NCBI GenBank assembly: GCA_947177715.1
Contig: CAMWVM010000105.1
Span: 1-6,039 of the forward strand
Source: an uncultured Ruminococcus sp.
Lineage (GTDB): Bacteria > Bacillota > Clostridia > Oscillospirales > Ruminococcaceae
DNA length: 6,039 nucleotides
Direction of reading: 5' to 3'
Shown here: positions 1 to 5,744 of the stretch, piece by piece
Layout of the letters: each line of letters opens with the position of its first letter
Position numbering within the stretch: the first letter of the stretch is position 1
Made by a program: the position numbers and the translations under genes
Notes under the pieces: generated by a model
The model's input: the letters and a program-made list of their open reading frames with translations, nothing else
What the model was told of the DNA's origin: nothing
The model's database searches: none

Positions 1-27
1 GGGCTCGGAGATGTTTATAAGATTCAG
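1..27 (+). other. Residual Nextera/Tn5 sequencing adapter at contig end
   Basis: The first 27 bases match the 3' part of the Illumina Nextera read-2 transposase adapter at 24 of 27 positions, as recalled from memory. The first 14 bases (GGGCTCGGAGATGT) are identical, then come TATAAGA and CAG, with mismatches at bases 15, 23 and 24. The Sua5 reading frame is closed by a TAA at 18-20 inside this stretch and opens directly after it, as expected if genomic sequence begins at about base 28. This is library artefact, not biology. Confidence 0.88.
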
Positions 28-326
28 ATGTAATTCTTATAGACAGTGACACTAAAAAATTTAAAGAATATGTTTCTGAAAATTACGAAGATGGAACATG
101 GTGCATGACTTTTTCAGATAAAGACCTGAATGGTATTAACGTCCCGTTTATATCATATGGAGATACTGATATCAAACAGGCACAAATGCTTTTTGATGTA
201 CTTAGGGAATTGGACAATAAAGGTGCAAAAAGAGTATTTGCAAGATGCCCAAATAGGACAGGTGTAGGTCTTGCTGTTTACAATCGAATTTTAAGATCGG
301 CAGGATTTCAGGTGATTAAATTATGA
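27..326 (+). CDS. sua5: Threonylcarbamoyl-AMP synthase (Sua5/YwlC type), C-terminal fragment
   Basis: This is the 3' end of a Sua5/YwlC protein, which makes threonylcarbamoyl-AMP from threonine, bicarbonate and ATP for the universal t6A37 modification of ANN-decoding tRNAs. Only about 99 residues remain. The catalytic YrdC domain is missing, and what is seen is the C-terminal Sua5 domain. The supporting pattern is the opening DVILIDSD strand (typical after the linker of Sua5 proteins), then a PFISYGD segment, then the very typical ending GAKRVFARCPNRTGVGLAVYN followed by RILRSAGFQVIKL. The frame is open from base 27 to the TGA at 324-326; the ATG at 105 is internal and not the true start. The 5' end is cut by the contig edge and adapter. 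The stop overlaps the coaE start as ATGA (323-326). Family assignment is by recognition of the C-terminal signature only. Confidence 0.83.
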   Translation, partial: DVILIDSDTKKFKEYVSENYEDGTWCMTFSDKDLNGINVPFISYGDTDIKQAQMLFDVLRELDNKGAKRVFARCPNRTGVGLAVYNRILRSAGFQVIKL

Positions 327-934
327 AAAAATATATAGTTGCAGGTCTGACTGGTCAAAGCGGTGCCGGAAAAACAACCGTGAGCAATACTTTCAAATCT
401 AAAGACTTTGCCGTTATTAACTGCGATGAAATTGCCAGAGTTGTCACAAAACAAGGCAGTGACTGTAACCGAGAACTTTCAAAATTGTTTCCCGAATGTT
501 TTGATGATAATTTTGCTCTTGACAGACAAGAGCTTGCAAAAATAGTATTCACCGACCGGAAAAGTCTTGATTTGCTTAATAAAACTATCTTTCCATACAT
601 TACTCGGGATATAAAAAATGAAATTGAGCATCTTGCAAGTTTGGGAAATAAATATATTCTGCTTGATGCACCAACTCTTTTTGAAGCAGGTGCCGACAGT
701 CTTTGTGACATAATTATAAGCTGTGTTGCAGATAAAAATATCAGAGCCAAGCGTATTGCTTTAAGAGATAATATTTCACAGAAACTAATTAAAAACAGAT
801 TTGATTCTCAAAAGACAGAACAGTTTTTTATAGAACATTCGGATTTTATTATTGAAAACAATAAGGACAAGAATTTTGCTGTTATGCAATGCGAAGAAAT
901 AATTGAAAAAATTAAGAGGAGATTCAATGGCTAA
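323..934 (+). CDS. coaE: Dephospho-CoA kinase
   Basis: CoaE catalyses the last step of coenzyme A synthesis, ATP-dependent phosphorylation of the 3'-hydroxyl of dephospho-CoA, in the cytosol. The 203-residue length is normal for the family. Visible motifs: P-loop GLTGQSGAGKTT at residues 8-19 (Walker A G11 to T18, with K17), the CDEIAR segment with D35 at the place of the usual substrate-binding D-x-D/DAD motif, and LLDAPTLFEAG at 113-123, the characteristic DxPLLFE motif. The lid-region arginines follow at about 141-159 (RAKRIALRDN and IKNR). One oddity is IFP at 89-91, where most family members have HP; the conserved His is Phe90 here. The start ATG overlaps the sua5 stop by 4 bases, with a weak AGGTG upstream at 310-314, suggesting coupling. 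Its 3' end overlaps the next gene by 8 bases. Confidence 0.95.
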   Translation: MKKYIVAGLTGQSGAGKTTVSNTFKSKDFAVINCDEIARVVTKQGSDCNRELSKLFPECFDDNFALDRQELAKIVFTDRKSLDLLNKTIFPYITRDIKNEIEHLASLGNKYILLDAPTLFEAGADSLCDIIISCVADKNIRAKRIALRDNISQKLIKNRFDSQKTEQFFIEHSDFIIENNKDKNFAVMQCEEIIEKIKRRFNG

Positions 935-1562
935 AAGGAAAAAGAAGAATAAAACCCGTATCAAAAAAGCTCCTTTTGTTATATTATTTTTGATACTGGC
1001 TGCAGTTTTGATTTTTCATCATTTTGATTACATCTCGGAAAAAGCTAAGGAATTTAGTCCAAATGCTTTCACTTATCCCACAAAATATGAGGAATATGTA
1101 ATTAAATACTCAAAGGAATTCGATATTGATCCAAGGTTCATATATGCGGTAATAAATACAGAAAGTCATTTTAATCCCGACGCTACTTCAGATGTTGGAG
1201 CAAGAGGACTTATGCAGCTTATGGAAGACGCATATGACTGGGTCAAGTTTAGACTTGACGATACCCGGGAACATACCTACGATGACATGTATGATCCCGA
1301 ACTTAATATAGAGTACGGCAGTTATATGCTAAAATATTTATATGATAAATATAATTCCTATGAACTTACGGCGGCGGCTTATCACGGCGGAATGGGAGCT
1401 GTTGACGGCTGGATTGACGATGGAACTGTTGATCCCGAAAACTTTAGCCTTGAGGATGTTCCGTCAGACGTTACGGCAAATTACATATATAAAGTGAAAA
1501 CTGCTTATAATAAATATAAAGAAAAAACTGAGGAGGAAATTTACAATGGACAAGAAAACTGA
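927..1562 (+). CDS. Membrane-anchored lytic transglycosylase (SLT domain)
   Basis: This is a 211-residue peptidoglycan-cleaving enzyme of the soluble lytic transglycosylase (SLT, GH23-like) family, which cuts the MurNAc-GlcNAc bond to give 1,6-anhydro ends. It has a very basic N-terminus (residues 2-14), one hydrophobic segment at about 16-30 acting as an uncleaved anchor, then an extracellular catalytic domain from about 50. The catalytic Glu is E79 in VINTESHFNPDA; GARGLMQLM (91-99) and NYIYKV (185-190) are the other SLT motifs. The fourth motif, usually AYNAGxG, reads AYHGGMG (151-157), so Asn is replaced by His and Ala by Gly. ATG 927 is preferred over an in-frame TTG at 903 because AGGAG (917-921) lies 5 bases before it. 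It overlaps coaE by 8 bases and the aminopeptidase by 17. The cell-wall target is inferred. Confidence 0.92.
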   Translation: MAKRKKKNKTRIKKAPFVILFLILAAVLIFHHFDYISEKAKEFSPNAFTYPTKYEEYVIKYSKEFDIDPRFIYAVINTESHFNPDATSDVGARGLMQLMEDAYDWVKFRLDDTREHTYDDMYDPELNIEYGSYMLKYLYDKYNSYELTAAAYHGGMGAVDGWIDDGTVDPENFSLEDVPSDVTANYIYKVKTAYNKYKEKTEEEIYNGQEN

Positions 1563-3348
1563 AAAATCACAGGCTGAAAAACTGGAAGAGAAATTAATTT
1601 CTAATCATAAAAACGGCGGTCTTATTTTAAGTGATGATAAACTAAAAAAAGCTGATAAATTTTCTGAAGGATACAAATCTTTTCTCGACAAAGCTAAAAC
1701 CGAGCGTGAGGCTGTTGTTGAAACAGTTGCAATGGCTGAAAAATGCGGTTTTGAAAAATATGAGCAGGGCAAAAAATACGGCGAGGGAGATAAATTTTAT
1801 TTTGTAAATCGTGGAAAAGCTGTGATTCTTACTGTAATGGGAAAAAGACCTCTTTCAGACGGCATACGCCTCGCTGCTGCACACATTGATTCACCAAGAC
1901 TTGATTTAAAACAGAATCCCCTATATGAAGATCAGGAAATTGCATTATTTAAAACACATTATTATGGCGGTATTAAAAAATATCAATGGACAGCAATTCC
2001 ACTTTCTCTACACGGAGTTATTGTTAAAGCTGACGGAGAAACCGTTACCGTGAATATTGGCGAGGACAAAAACGACCCGGTATTCTGTGTAACAGATTTG
2101 CTCCCTCATTTGGCTACAGCACAAATGAAGAGAACTTCTGCTGAACTTATCAAAGGCGAAGAACTTAATATTCTTGTTGGAGATAAATTTTATTTTGTAA
2201 ATCGTGGAAAAGCTGTGATTCTTACTGTAATGGGAAAAAGACCTCTTTCAGACGGCATACGCCTCGCTGCTGCACACATTGATTCACCAAGACTTGATTT
2301 AAAACAGAATCCCCTATATGAAGATCAGGAAATTGCATTATTTAAAACACATTATTATGGCGGTATTAAAAAATATCAATGGACAGCAATTCCACTTTCT
2401 CTACACGGAGTTATTGTTAAAGCTGACGGAGAAACCGTTACCGTGAATATTGGCGAGGACAAAAACGACCCGGTATTCTGTGTAACAGATTTGCTCCCTC
2501 ATTTGGCTACAGCACAAATGAAGAGAACTTCTGCTGAACTTATCAAAGGCGAAGAACTTAATATTCTTGTTGGTTCACGTCCATTTAAAGATGATAAGAT
2601 TTCAAACAAAGTAAAACTTAATATAATGGCTATTCTCAATGAAAAATACGGAATTGTTGAGGACGATTTTATTTCTGCTGAACTGGAAGCCGTACCTCAA
2701 TTTAAAGCTTGTGATGTAGGATTTGACAGAAGCATGGTAGGCGCATATGGTCAAGATGATAGAGTTTGCGCTTACACTGCTCTTGAAGCTATACTGAAAT
2801 GCAAAAATCCAAAGCACACTTGCATGACTGTTCTTACTGATAAAGAAGAAACAGGAAGCGACGGAAACACAGGACTTAACAGCTCTTATCTTCCATACTT
2901 TATATCAAATCTTGCAAAAACATACGGACTTGACGGATATAATGTTATTTCTGCTTCACAGTGCTTATCCGCTGACGTAAATGCTGCTGTTGACCCAACA
3001 TTTCCTGATGTAACCGAGGCAAGAAACGCCTCAAAGATTAACTACGGCGTTGTGGCTACAAAATTCACAGGTTCAAGAGGAAAATCAGGCACTTCAGACG
3101 CATCAGCAGAATTTGTAGGCAGAGTTCGCAGGTTGTTTGACAAAAACAATATAATCTGGCAGACGGGAGAGCTTGGAAAGGTTGACATGGGCGGCGGTGG
3201 AACCGTTGCACAATATATAGCTAATCTTGATATGGACGTAATAGATGTGGGCGTACCTGTACTTTCGATGCACGCTCCGTTTGAAGTTACCTCAAAAATA
3301 GACATTTATATGGCATATAAAGCATTTTCAGCATTTTTTGAAGACTAA
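1546..3348 (+). CDS. apeA: M18 family zinc aminopeptidase, with in-frame internal duplication
   Basis: This cytosolic dinuclear-metal aminopeptidase (MEROPS M18, clan MH) removes N-terminal residues from peptides. Motifs in order: AHIDSPRLD (metal His with the HxD Asp), GQDDRVCAY (bridging Asp, 402-410), DKEETGS (general base and metal Glu, 432-438), SADVNA (metal Asp 477) and SMHAPFE (metal His 576). The protein has 600 residues because residues 81-211 are repeated exactly as 212-342. Without one copy it would be 469, the usual family size. The repeat carries the AHIDSP motif twice (H113 and H244) plus part of the dimerisation-domain region, so the literal product might misfold, or the extra copy is an assembly error. 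The start is ATG 1546 with a strong AGGAGG at 1531-1536. It overlaps the transglycosylase by 17 bases, indicating co-transcription. Family assignment is firm; the apeA symbol is less so. Confidence 0.93.
   Translation: MDKKTEKSQAEKLEEKLISNHKNGGLILSDDKLKKADKFSEGYKSFLDKAKTEREAVVETVAMAEKCGFEKYEQGKKYGEGDKFYFVNRGKAVILTVMGKRPLSDGIRLAAAHIDSPRLDLKQNPLYEDQEIALFKTHYYGGIKKYQWTAIPLSLHGVIVKADGETVTVNIGEDKNDPVFCVTDLLPHLATAQMKRTSAELIKGEELNILVGDKFYFVNRGKAVILTVMGKRPLSDGIRLAAAHIDSPRLDLKQNPLYEDQEIALFKTHYYGGIKKYQWTAIPLSLHGVIVKADGETVTVNIGEDKNDPVFCVTDLLPHLATAQMKRTSAELIKGEELNILVGSRPFKDDKISNKVKLNIMAILNEKYGIVEDDFISAELEAVPQFKACDVGFDRSMVGAYGQDDRVCAYTALEAILKCKNPKHTCMTVLTDKEETGSDGNTGLNSSYLPYFISNLAKTYGLDGYNVISASQCLSADVNAAVDPTFPDVTEARNASKINYGVVATKFTGSRGKSGTSDASAEFVGRVRRLFDKNNIIWQTGELGKVDMGGGGTVAQYIANLDMDVIDVGVPVLSMHAPFEVTSKIDIYMAYKAFSAFFED
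1786..2573 (+). repeat. Exact in-frame tandem duplication, 393-bp period, inside apeA
   Basis: Bases 1786-2180 and 2179-2573 are identical over 395 bases by direct comparison, sharing a 2-base GG at the join; identity stops at 1785/2178 on the left and 2181/2574 on the right. The period of 393 is 131 codons, so the reading frame survives. No mobile-element ends, inverted repeats or target-site features flank it. It is either a very recent true duplication or a false one from assembly or library chimerism. Confidence 0.97.
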
Positions 3349-3380
3349 CTATACGTTAAGTGTAAAATTATTAATTATTC

Positions 3381-3408
3381 GGGCGGCCACAGGTCGCCCA
3401 TACTTTTT
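3381..3408 (+). terminator. Hairpin terminator downstream of apeA
   Basis: GGGCGGCC (3381-3388) pairs with GGTCGCCC (3392-3399), eight pairs including one G-U, around a 3-base ACA loop. ATAC and then five T follow (3404-3408). It begins 33 bases after the apeA stop. The T-run starts 4 bases after the stem, so it is an acceptable but not ideal intrinsic terminator, and it may be one of the dispersed GGGCG-type intergenic hairpins common in gut Clostridia. Confidence 0.65.
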
Positions 3409-3548
3409 ATGCACAATACATATTTCACAGTTTAATATGGGACACCTAAGCTGCTTCCCTACTATTAGAAGAAAAAATATACACCAATTTTGCAAAAACA
3501 GGTTGCAGAGTGTATTTGTAAACACCTCAACAAAGAAGTGGAAGGCAA

Positions 3549-3650
3549 GTGGGCGTACCTGTACTTTCGATGCACGCTCCGTTTGAAGTTACCTCAAAAA
3601 TAGACATTTATATGGCATATAAAGCATTTTCAGCATTTTTTGAAGACTAA
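3549..3650 (+). pseudogene. Duplicated 3' scrap of apeA (33 codons plus stop)
   Basis: This is an exact copy of apeA codons 568-600 and the stop, including the metal-ligand SMHAPFE motif. It is cut off from any apeA start: the same frame upstream meets a TAA at 3519-3521. It exists only because of the 302-bp tandem duplication and should not encode a functional protein. Confidence 0.85.
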
Positions 3651-3682
3651 CTATACGTTAAGTGTAAAATTATTAATTATTC

Positions 3683-3710
3683 GGGCGGCCACAGGTCGCC
3701 CATACTTTTT
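3683..3710 (+). terminator. Second copy of the apeA downstream hairpin
   Basis: This is an identical copy, 302 bases downstream, of the GGGCGGCC/GGTCGCCC hairpin with its T-run, present through the tandem duplication. If the duplication is real, apeA has two terminators in series ahead of the third one at 3878. Confidence 0.6.
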
Positions 3711-3877
3711 ATGCACAATACATATTTCACAGTTTAATATGGGACACCTAAGCTGCTTCCCTACTATTAGAAGAAAAAATATACACCAATTTTGCAAAAA
3801 CAGGTTGCAGAGTGTATTTGTAAACACCTCAACAAAGAAGTGGAAGGCAAGTGCATTGAAGTTAAATAAAAAAGTAG

Positions 3878-3921
3878 AATTAGCCAATGGATTTATTAGG
3901 AGTTCATTGGCTAATTTTTTT
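3878..3921 (+). terminator. Strong intrinsic terminator before spoIIGA
   Basis: AATTAGCCAATG (3878-3889) pairs perfectly with CATTGGCTAATT (3905-3916), 12 base pairs around a 15-base loop. The stem runs straight into seven T (3915-3921). It insulates the spoIIGA promoter, whose elements start 14 bases downstream, from housekeeping transcription. The reverse strand also has A-rich sequence (T-run in reverse) beyond the stem, so it may work in both directions. Confidence 0.88.
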
Positions 3922-3934
3922 ACTGTGTTACAAA

Positions 3935-3968
3935 ATCGACAAAATCATCACCGCCGCCGCTTTATAAT
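3935..3968 (+). promoter_or_regulatory. Spo0A-dependent type promoter of spoIIGA-sigE
   Basis: A perfect -10 TATAAT lies at 3963-3968. TCGACA at 3936-3941 matches the sigma-A -35 TTGACA at 5 of 6 positions but sits 21 bases from the -10, too far for an ordinary promoter. ATCGACA (3935-3941) also matches the Spo0A box TTCGACA at 6 of 7. A Spo0A box overlapping a -35 with over-long spacing is the known architecture of the B. subtilis spoIIG promoter, where phosphorylated Spo0A moves sigma-A polymerase into register. The spacer includes a GC-rich CACCGCCGCCGC (3949-3960). The predicted start of transcription is about 3975. The call rests on motif and context, without expression data. Confidence 0.7.
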
Positions 3969-4003
3969 TAATACAAGCCGATTTTAAAGGAGGACAGTTA
4001 GAA

Positions 4004-4834
4004 ATGAAAATCTATCTTGATGTCCTTATCATAACAAACTGCATAATGACCATGGTATATCTTCAGTGCATAAGCAGGATTACTCATTCAAAAATCAGCA
4101 GAGTTCGTATTGTTATAAGCAGCTTGACCGGAGGAATTTCATCACTAATAGTAGCTGTTAATACCCAAGGATTTATACAATCATGTGCACTGACTACTGT
4201 AAAATTTATATTAATCGGATTGATAGTTTTTATAGCTTTTAATATAAGAAAACCTAAGGATTTTGCTAAATACATATTTCTTTACTTTTTCATTGAACTT
4301 ATTTTTGCAGGAGTTTCTCTTTTATTATGGCAAATCACAGACAGCAGAATCATATATGTAAAAAACTATACCATTTACTTTGATATATCTCTTATTCATC
4401 TTGTAATTGCGGCTGTTACGATTTATGGAATCATTTCAGTATACGAATGGCTATTGCGACGAAAATTCAATGCTGCAGAAAAATATAAAGCAACCTATTC
4501 AATCGGTAATTATGAAATTGAGCTTCCAGCAATAGCCGATAGCGGAAACAAGCTATGCGACGTTTTTACAGGAATGCCAATTGTAATATTCTATTCAAAA
4601 GAGCTTTTTGAGCATTTTAATCTTGATAATGAAAGCTCTTATCCGTTAGGCAGCTTCCATGTTACTCCTTATTCCACTGTTGTGGGAGAAGGTGTAATGC
4701 CTGTAACATCCAAAGGGAGCGTTACTATTACAGACAGCAGCGGCAAAACTAAATTATTAAAATGCTGTGTTGGTATAATTCATAATGGCAAAAATAAGTC
4801 ACGGGCAATTTTCAACCCTTGTCTTCTGCAATAA
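4004..4834 (+). CDS. spoIIGA: Sporulation sigma-E processing peptidase SpoIIGA
   Basis: This membrane aspartic protease removes the pro-sequence of sigma-E in the mother cell after SpoIIR signalling from the forespore. The 276-residue protein has a hydrophobic N-terminal half with about five membrane segments (near 5-24, 33-52, 58-80, 88-110 and 127-147), beginning [10 protein letters not shown] as in other SpoIIGA proteins. A cytosolic domain follows from about 155. The catalytic Asp is D179 in ADSGN (178-182), the retropepsin-like DSG motif, followed by FTGMPIVIF; the ending AIFNPCLL is also typical. Slightly shorter than the B. subtilis protein of about 309 residues. The start ATG has AAAGGAGG at 3986-3993, spacing 10. 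It lies directly upstream of its substrate gene sigE, in the conserved order. Transcription is probably from the Spo0A-type promoter just upstream. SpoIIR is not in this window. Confidence 0.95.
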   Translation: MKIYLDVLIITNCIMTMVYLQCISRITHSKISRVRIVISSLTGGISSLIVAVNTQGFIQSCALTTVKFILIGLIVFIAFNIRKPKDFAKYIFLYFFIELIFAGVSLLLWQITDSRIIYVKNYTIYFDISLIHLVIAAVTIYGIISVYEWLLRRKFNAAEKYKATYSIGNYEIELPAIADSGNKLCDVFTGMPIVIFYSKELFEHFNLDNESSYPLGSFHVTPYSTVVGEGVMPVTSKGSVTITDSSGKTKLLKCCVGIIHNGKNKSRAIFNPCLLQ

Positions 4835-4866
4835 TCATCATTCACACAGAAAGGATTAATATAACT

Positions 4867-5586
4867 ATGAACATTTTCAACGACCTAAAATTAAAACTAA
4901 GCATTATTTTGTCACGAAGATTTTTGAAGGAAATTGATACTGTTGATTACATAAACGGCGCAGACTCACTTCCGCCGCCTCTTTCAAAAGAAGATGAACA
5001 AAAAGCATTTGAGTTAATAAAAACAGATGAAAAAAAAGCAAGAGAACTTCTTATAGTTCATAATTTAAGGCTTGTAGTTTACATAGCGAAAAAATTTGAA
5101 TCCACAGGAGTGGGAATTGAAGATTTGATTTCAATAGGTTCAATAGGTCTGATAAAAGCTGTAAAGACTTTTTGTCCTGACAAAAACATTAAGCTTGCAA
5201 CATATGCTTCAAGATGCATTGAAAACGAGATATTAATGTTTCTTCGCAAATCAACCCAATACAGAAATGAAATATCCATCGACGAACCGCTGAATATTGA
5301 CTGGGACGGAAATGAATTGCTTTTATCAGATATTCTAGGCACTGATGATGACACTGTAAACAAAGGTATTGAAAGTCAAGTAGAAAAGGATCTGCTGAGA
5401 AAAGAAATTAGTAAACTTAGTACAAGAGAAAAACAAATCATGGAAATGCGTTTTGGATTGCTTAACGGTAAAGAAATGACTCAAAAACAAGTAGCAGATG
5501 TTGTGGGGATCTCACAGTCATACATTTCACGGCTTGAAAAACGAATAATAAAGCATATAAGAAAAAATCTTGAGAAAATATGCTGA
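4867..5586 (+). CDS. sigE: RNA polymerase sporulation sigma factor sigma-E (pro-sigma-E)
   Basis: Early mother-cell sigma factor, made as an inactive precursor. The 239 residues equal the B. subtilis length as I recall it, and LPPPLS falls at 35-40 in both. The N-terminal pro-region (about 1-27) is basic and amphipathic ([15 protein letters not shown], 7-21) and should tether the precursor to the membrane; cleavage by SpoIIGA is expected near VDYINGA (26-32). Region 2 covers about 66-127 ([26 protein letters not shown]), then a [19 protein letters not shown] linker segment, then region 4 at about 180-235 with the helix-turn-helix [20 protein letters not shown]. The start is ATG 4867 with AAAGGA at 4850-4855; an in-frame TTG at 4819 would overlap spoIIGA and lacks a site. 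The gap from spoIIGA is 32 bases, so they form one operon. Confidence 0.97.
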   Translation: MNIFNDLKLKLSIILSRRFLKEIDTVDYINGADSLPPPLSKEDEQKAFELIKTDEKKARELLIVHNLRLVVYIAKKFESTGVGIEDLISIGSIGLIKAVKTFCPDKNIKLATYASRCIENEILMFLRKSTQYRNEISIDEPLNIDWDGNELLLSDILGTDDDTVNKGIESQVEKDLLRKEISKLSTREKQIMEMRFGLLNGKEMTQKQVADVVGISQSYISRLEKRIIKHIRKNLEKIC

Positions 5587-5735
5587 GATAAAAGCGTATA
5601 TTCCATATATGGATAGTCAAACAGTGTTTTAGTATTTATTACACATTGGTTACTGCTAAATTTTTCATATAAAAATACTGCATACCTAACAACTCATTTG
5701 GTAATAATTATGTTATCAAAGAATTAGGAGTTAGT
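5587..5735 (+). other. sigE-sigG spacer with small palindrome; no clear promoter or terminator
   Basis: The 149-base spacer has no intrinsic terminator with a T-run, so read-through from sigE into sigG is likely. It has a 12-base perfect palindrome TCCATATATGGA (5602-5613) of unknown role, and GTATA at 5596-5600, which fits a sigma-F/G -35, but with a poor -10 (TCAAACAGTG at 5617). A forespore promoter for sigG is expected from knowledge of the family, but I cannot place it with confidence. The 3' half is taken up by the sigG leader hairpin. Confidence 0.5.
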
Positions 5736-5744
5736 ATGCAGTAT
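5675..5744 (+). promoter_or_regulatory. Leader hairpin masking the sigG start codon
   Basis: ATACTGCATACCTAAC (5675-5690) pairs with GTTAGTATGCAGTAT (5730-5744): 15 base pairs with one bulged C, 11 of them uninterrupted. The sigG ATG (5736-5738) is inside the stem and the last G of its AGGAG site (5726-5730) starts it. A nested stem, TTTGGTAA (5697-5704) with TTATCAAA (5713-5720), adds eight pairs with one G-U. The fold would block initiation on any transcript entering from sigE. mRNA structure damping sigG translation is reported in B. subtilis, as I recall. The pairing is seen in the sequence; the function is inferred. Confidence 0.72.

Larger units (their letters stand above)
3247..3853 (+). 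repeat. Exact tandem duplication, 302-bp period, spanning the apeA 3' end and spacer
   Basis: Bases 3247-3551 and 3549-3853 are identical over 305 bases, sharing a 3-base GTG at the join. Identity stops at 3246/3548 and at 3552/3854. The unit contains the last 33 codons of apeA, the stop, a terminator-like hairpin and about 140 bases of spacer. The functional apeA 3' end is unaffected. No transposon ends are seen. Confidence 0.97.
3349..4003. other. Intergenic region between apeA and spoIIGA (655 bases)
   Basis: No credible gene lies here. It contains two copies of a GC-rich hairpin, a duplicated scrap of the apeA 3' end, a strong terminator and the spoIIGA promoter. Collapsing the 302-bp duplication would leave 353 bases. 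Open frames in the region have start codons inside the apeA tail in another frame, no ribosome binding site, and low-complexity predicted peptides, so I do not call them. Confidence 0.8.

Noticed and set aside
355..750. Minus-strand open frame of 131 codons opposite coaE
   Set aside because: It is the antisense shadow of a clear coaE gene; the predicted peptide has no recognisable motif and no ribosome binding site.
1786..2573. Possible mobile element or intein inserted in apeA
   Set aside because: The added DNA is an exact copy of the neighbouring apeA segment, with no splicing motifs, terminal inverted repeats or target-site duplication.
2602..3305. Minus-strand open frames opposite the apeA 3' half
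   Set aside because: They are antisense shadows of conserved M18 coding sequence without start signals or family features.
3792..3869. A 25-codon frame from a TTG with a Cys-rich peptide (AECICKHLNKEVEGKCIEVK)
   Set aside because: The peptide composition looks gene-like and the codons are reasonable, but there is no Shine-Dalgarno site, an in-frame stop lies shortly upstream, and it resembles no family I know. It could be a scrap of a decayed gene; not enough to call.
3949..3960. GC-rich CACCGCCGCCGC run as a possible repeat or protein site
   Set aside because: It is short and lies in the promoter spacer; composition alone gives no support for a separate function.
3338..3987. Two open frames (3338-3586 and 3640-3987) sharing the same first 70 or so residues
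   Set aside because: They start inside the apeA 3' end in another frame, have no ribosome binding site, run through the hairpin and terminator, and owe their similarity to the 302-bp DNA duplication.
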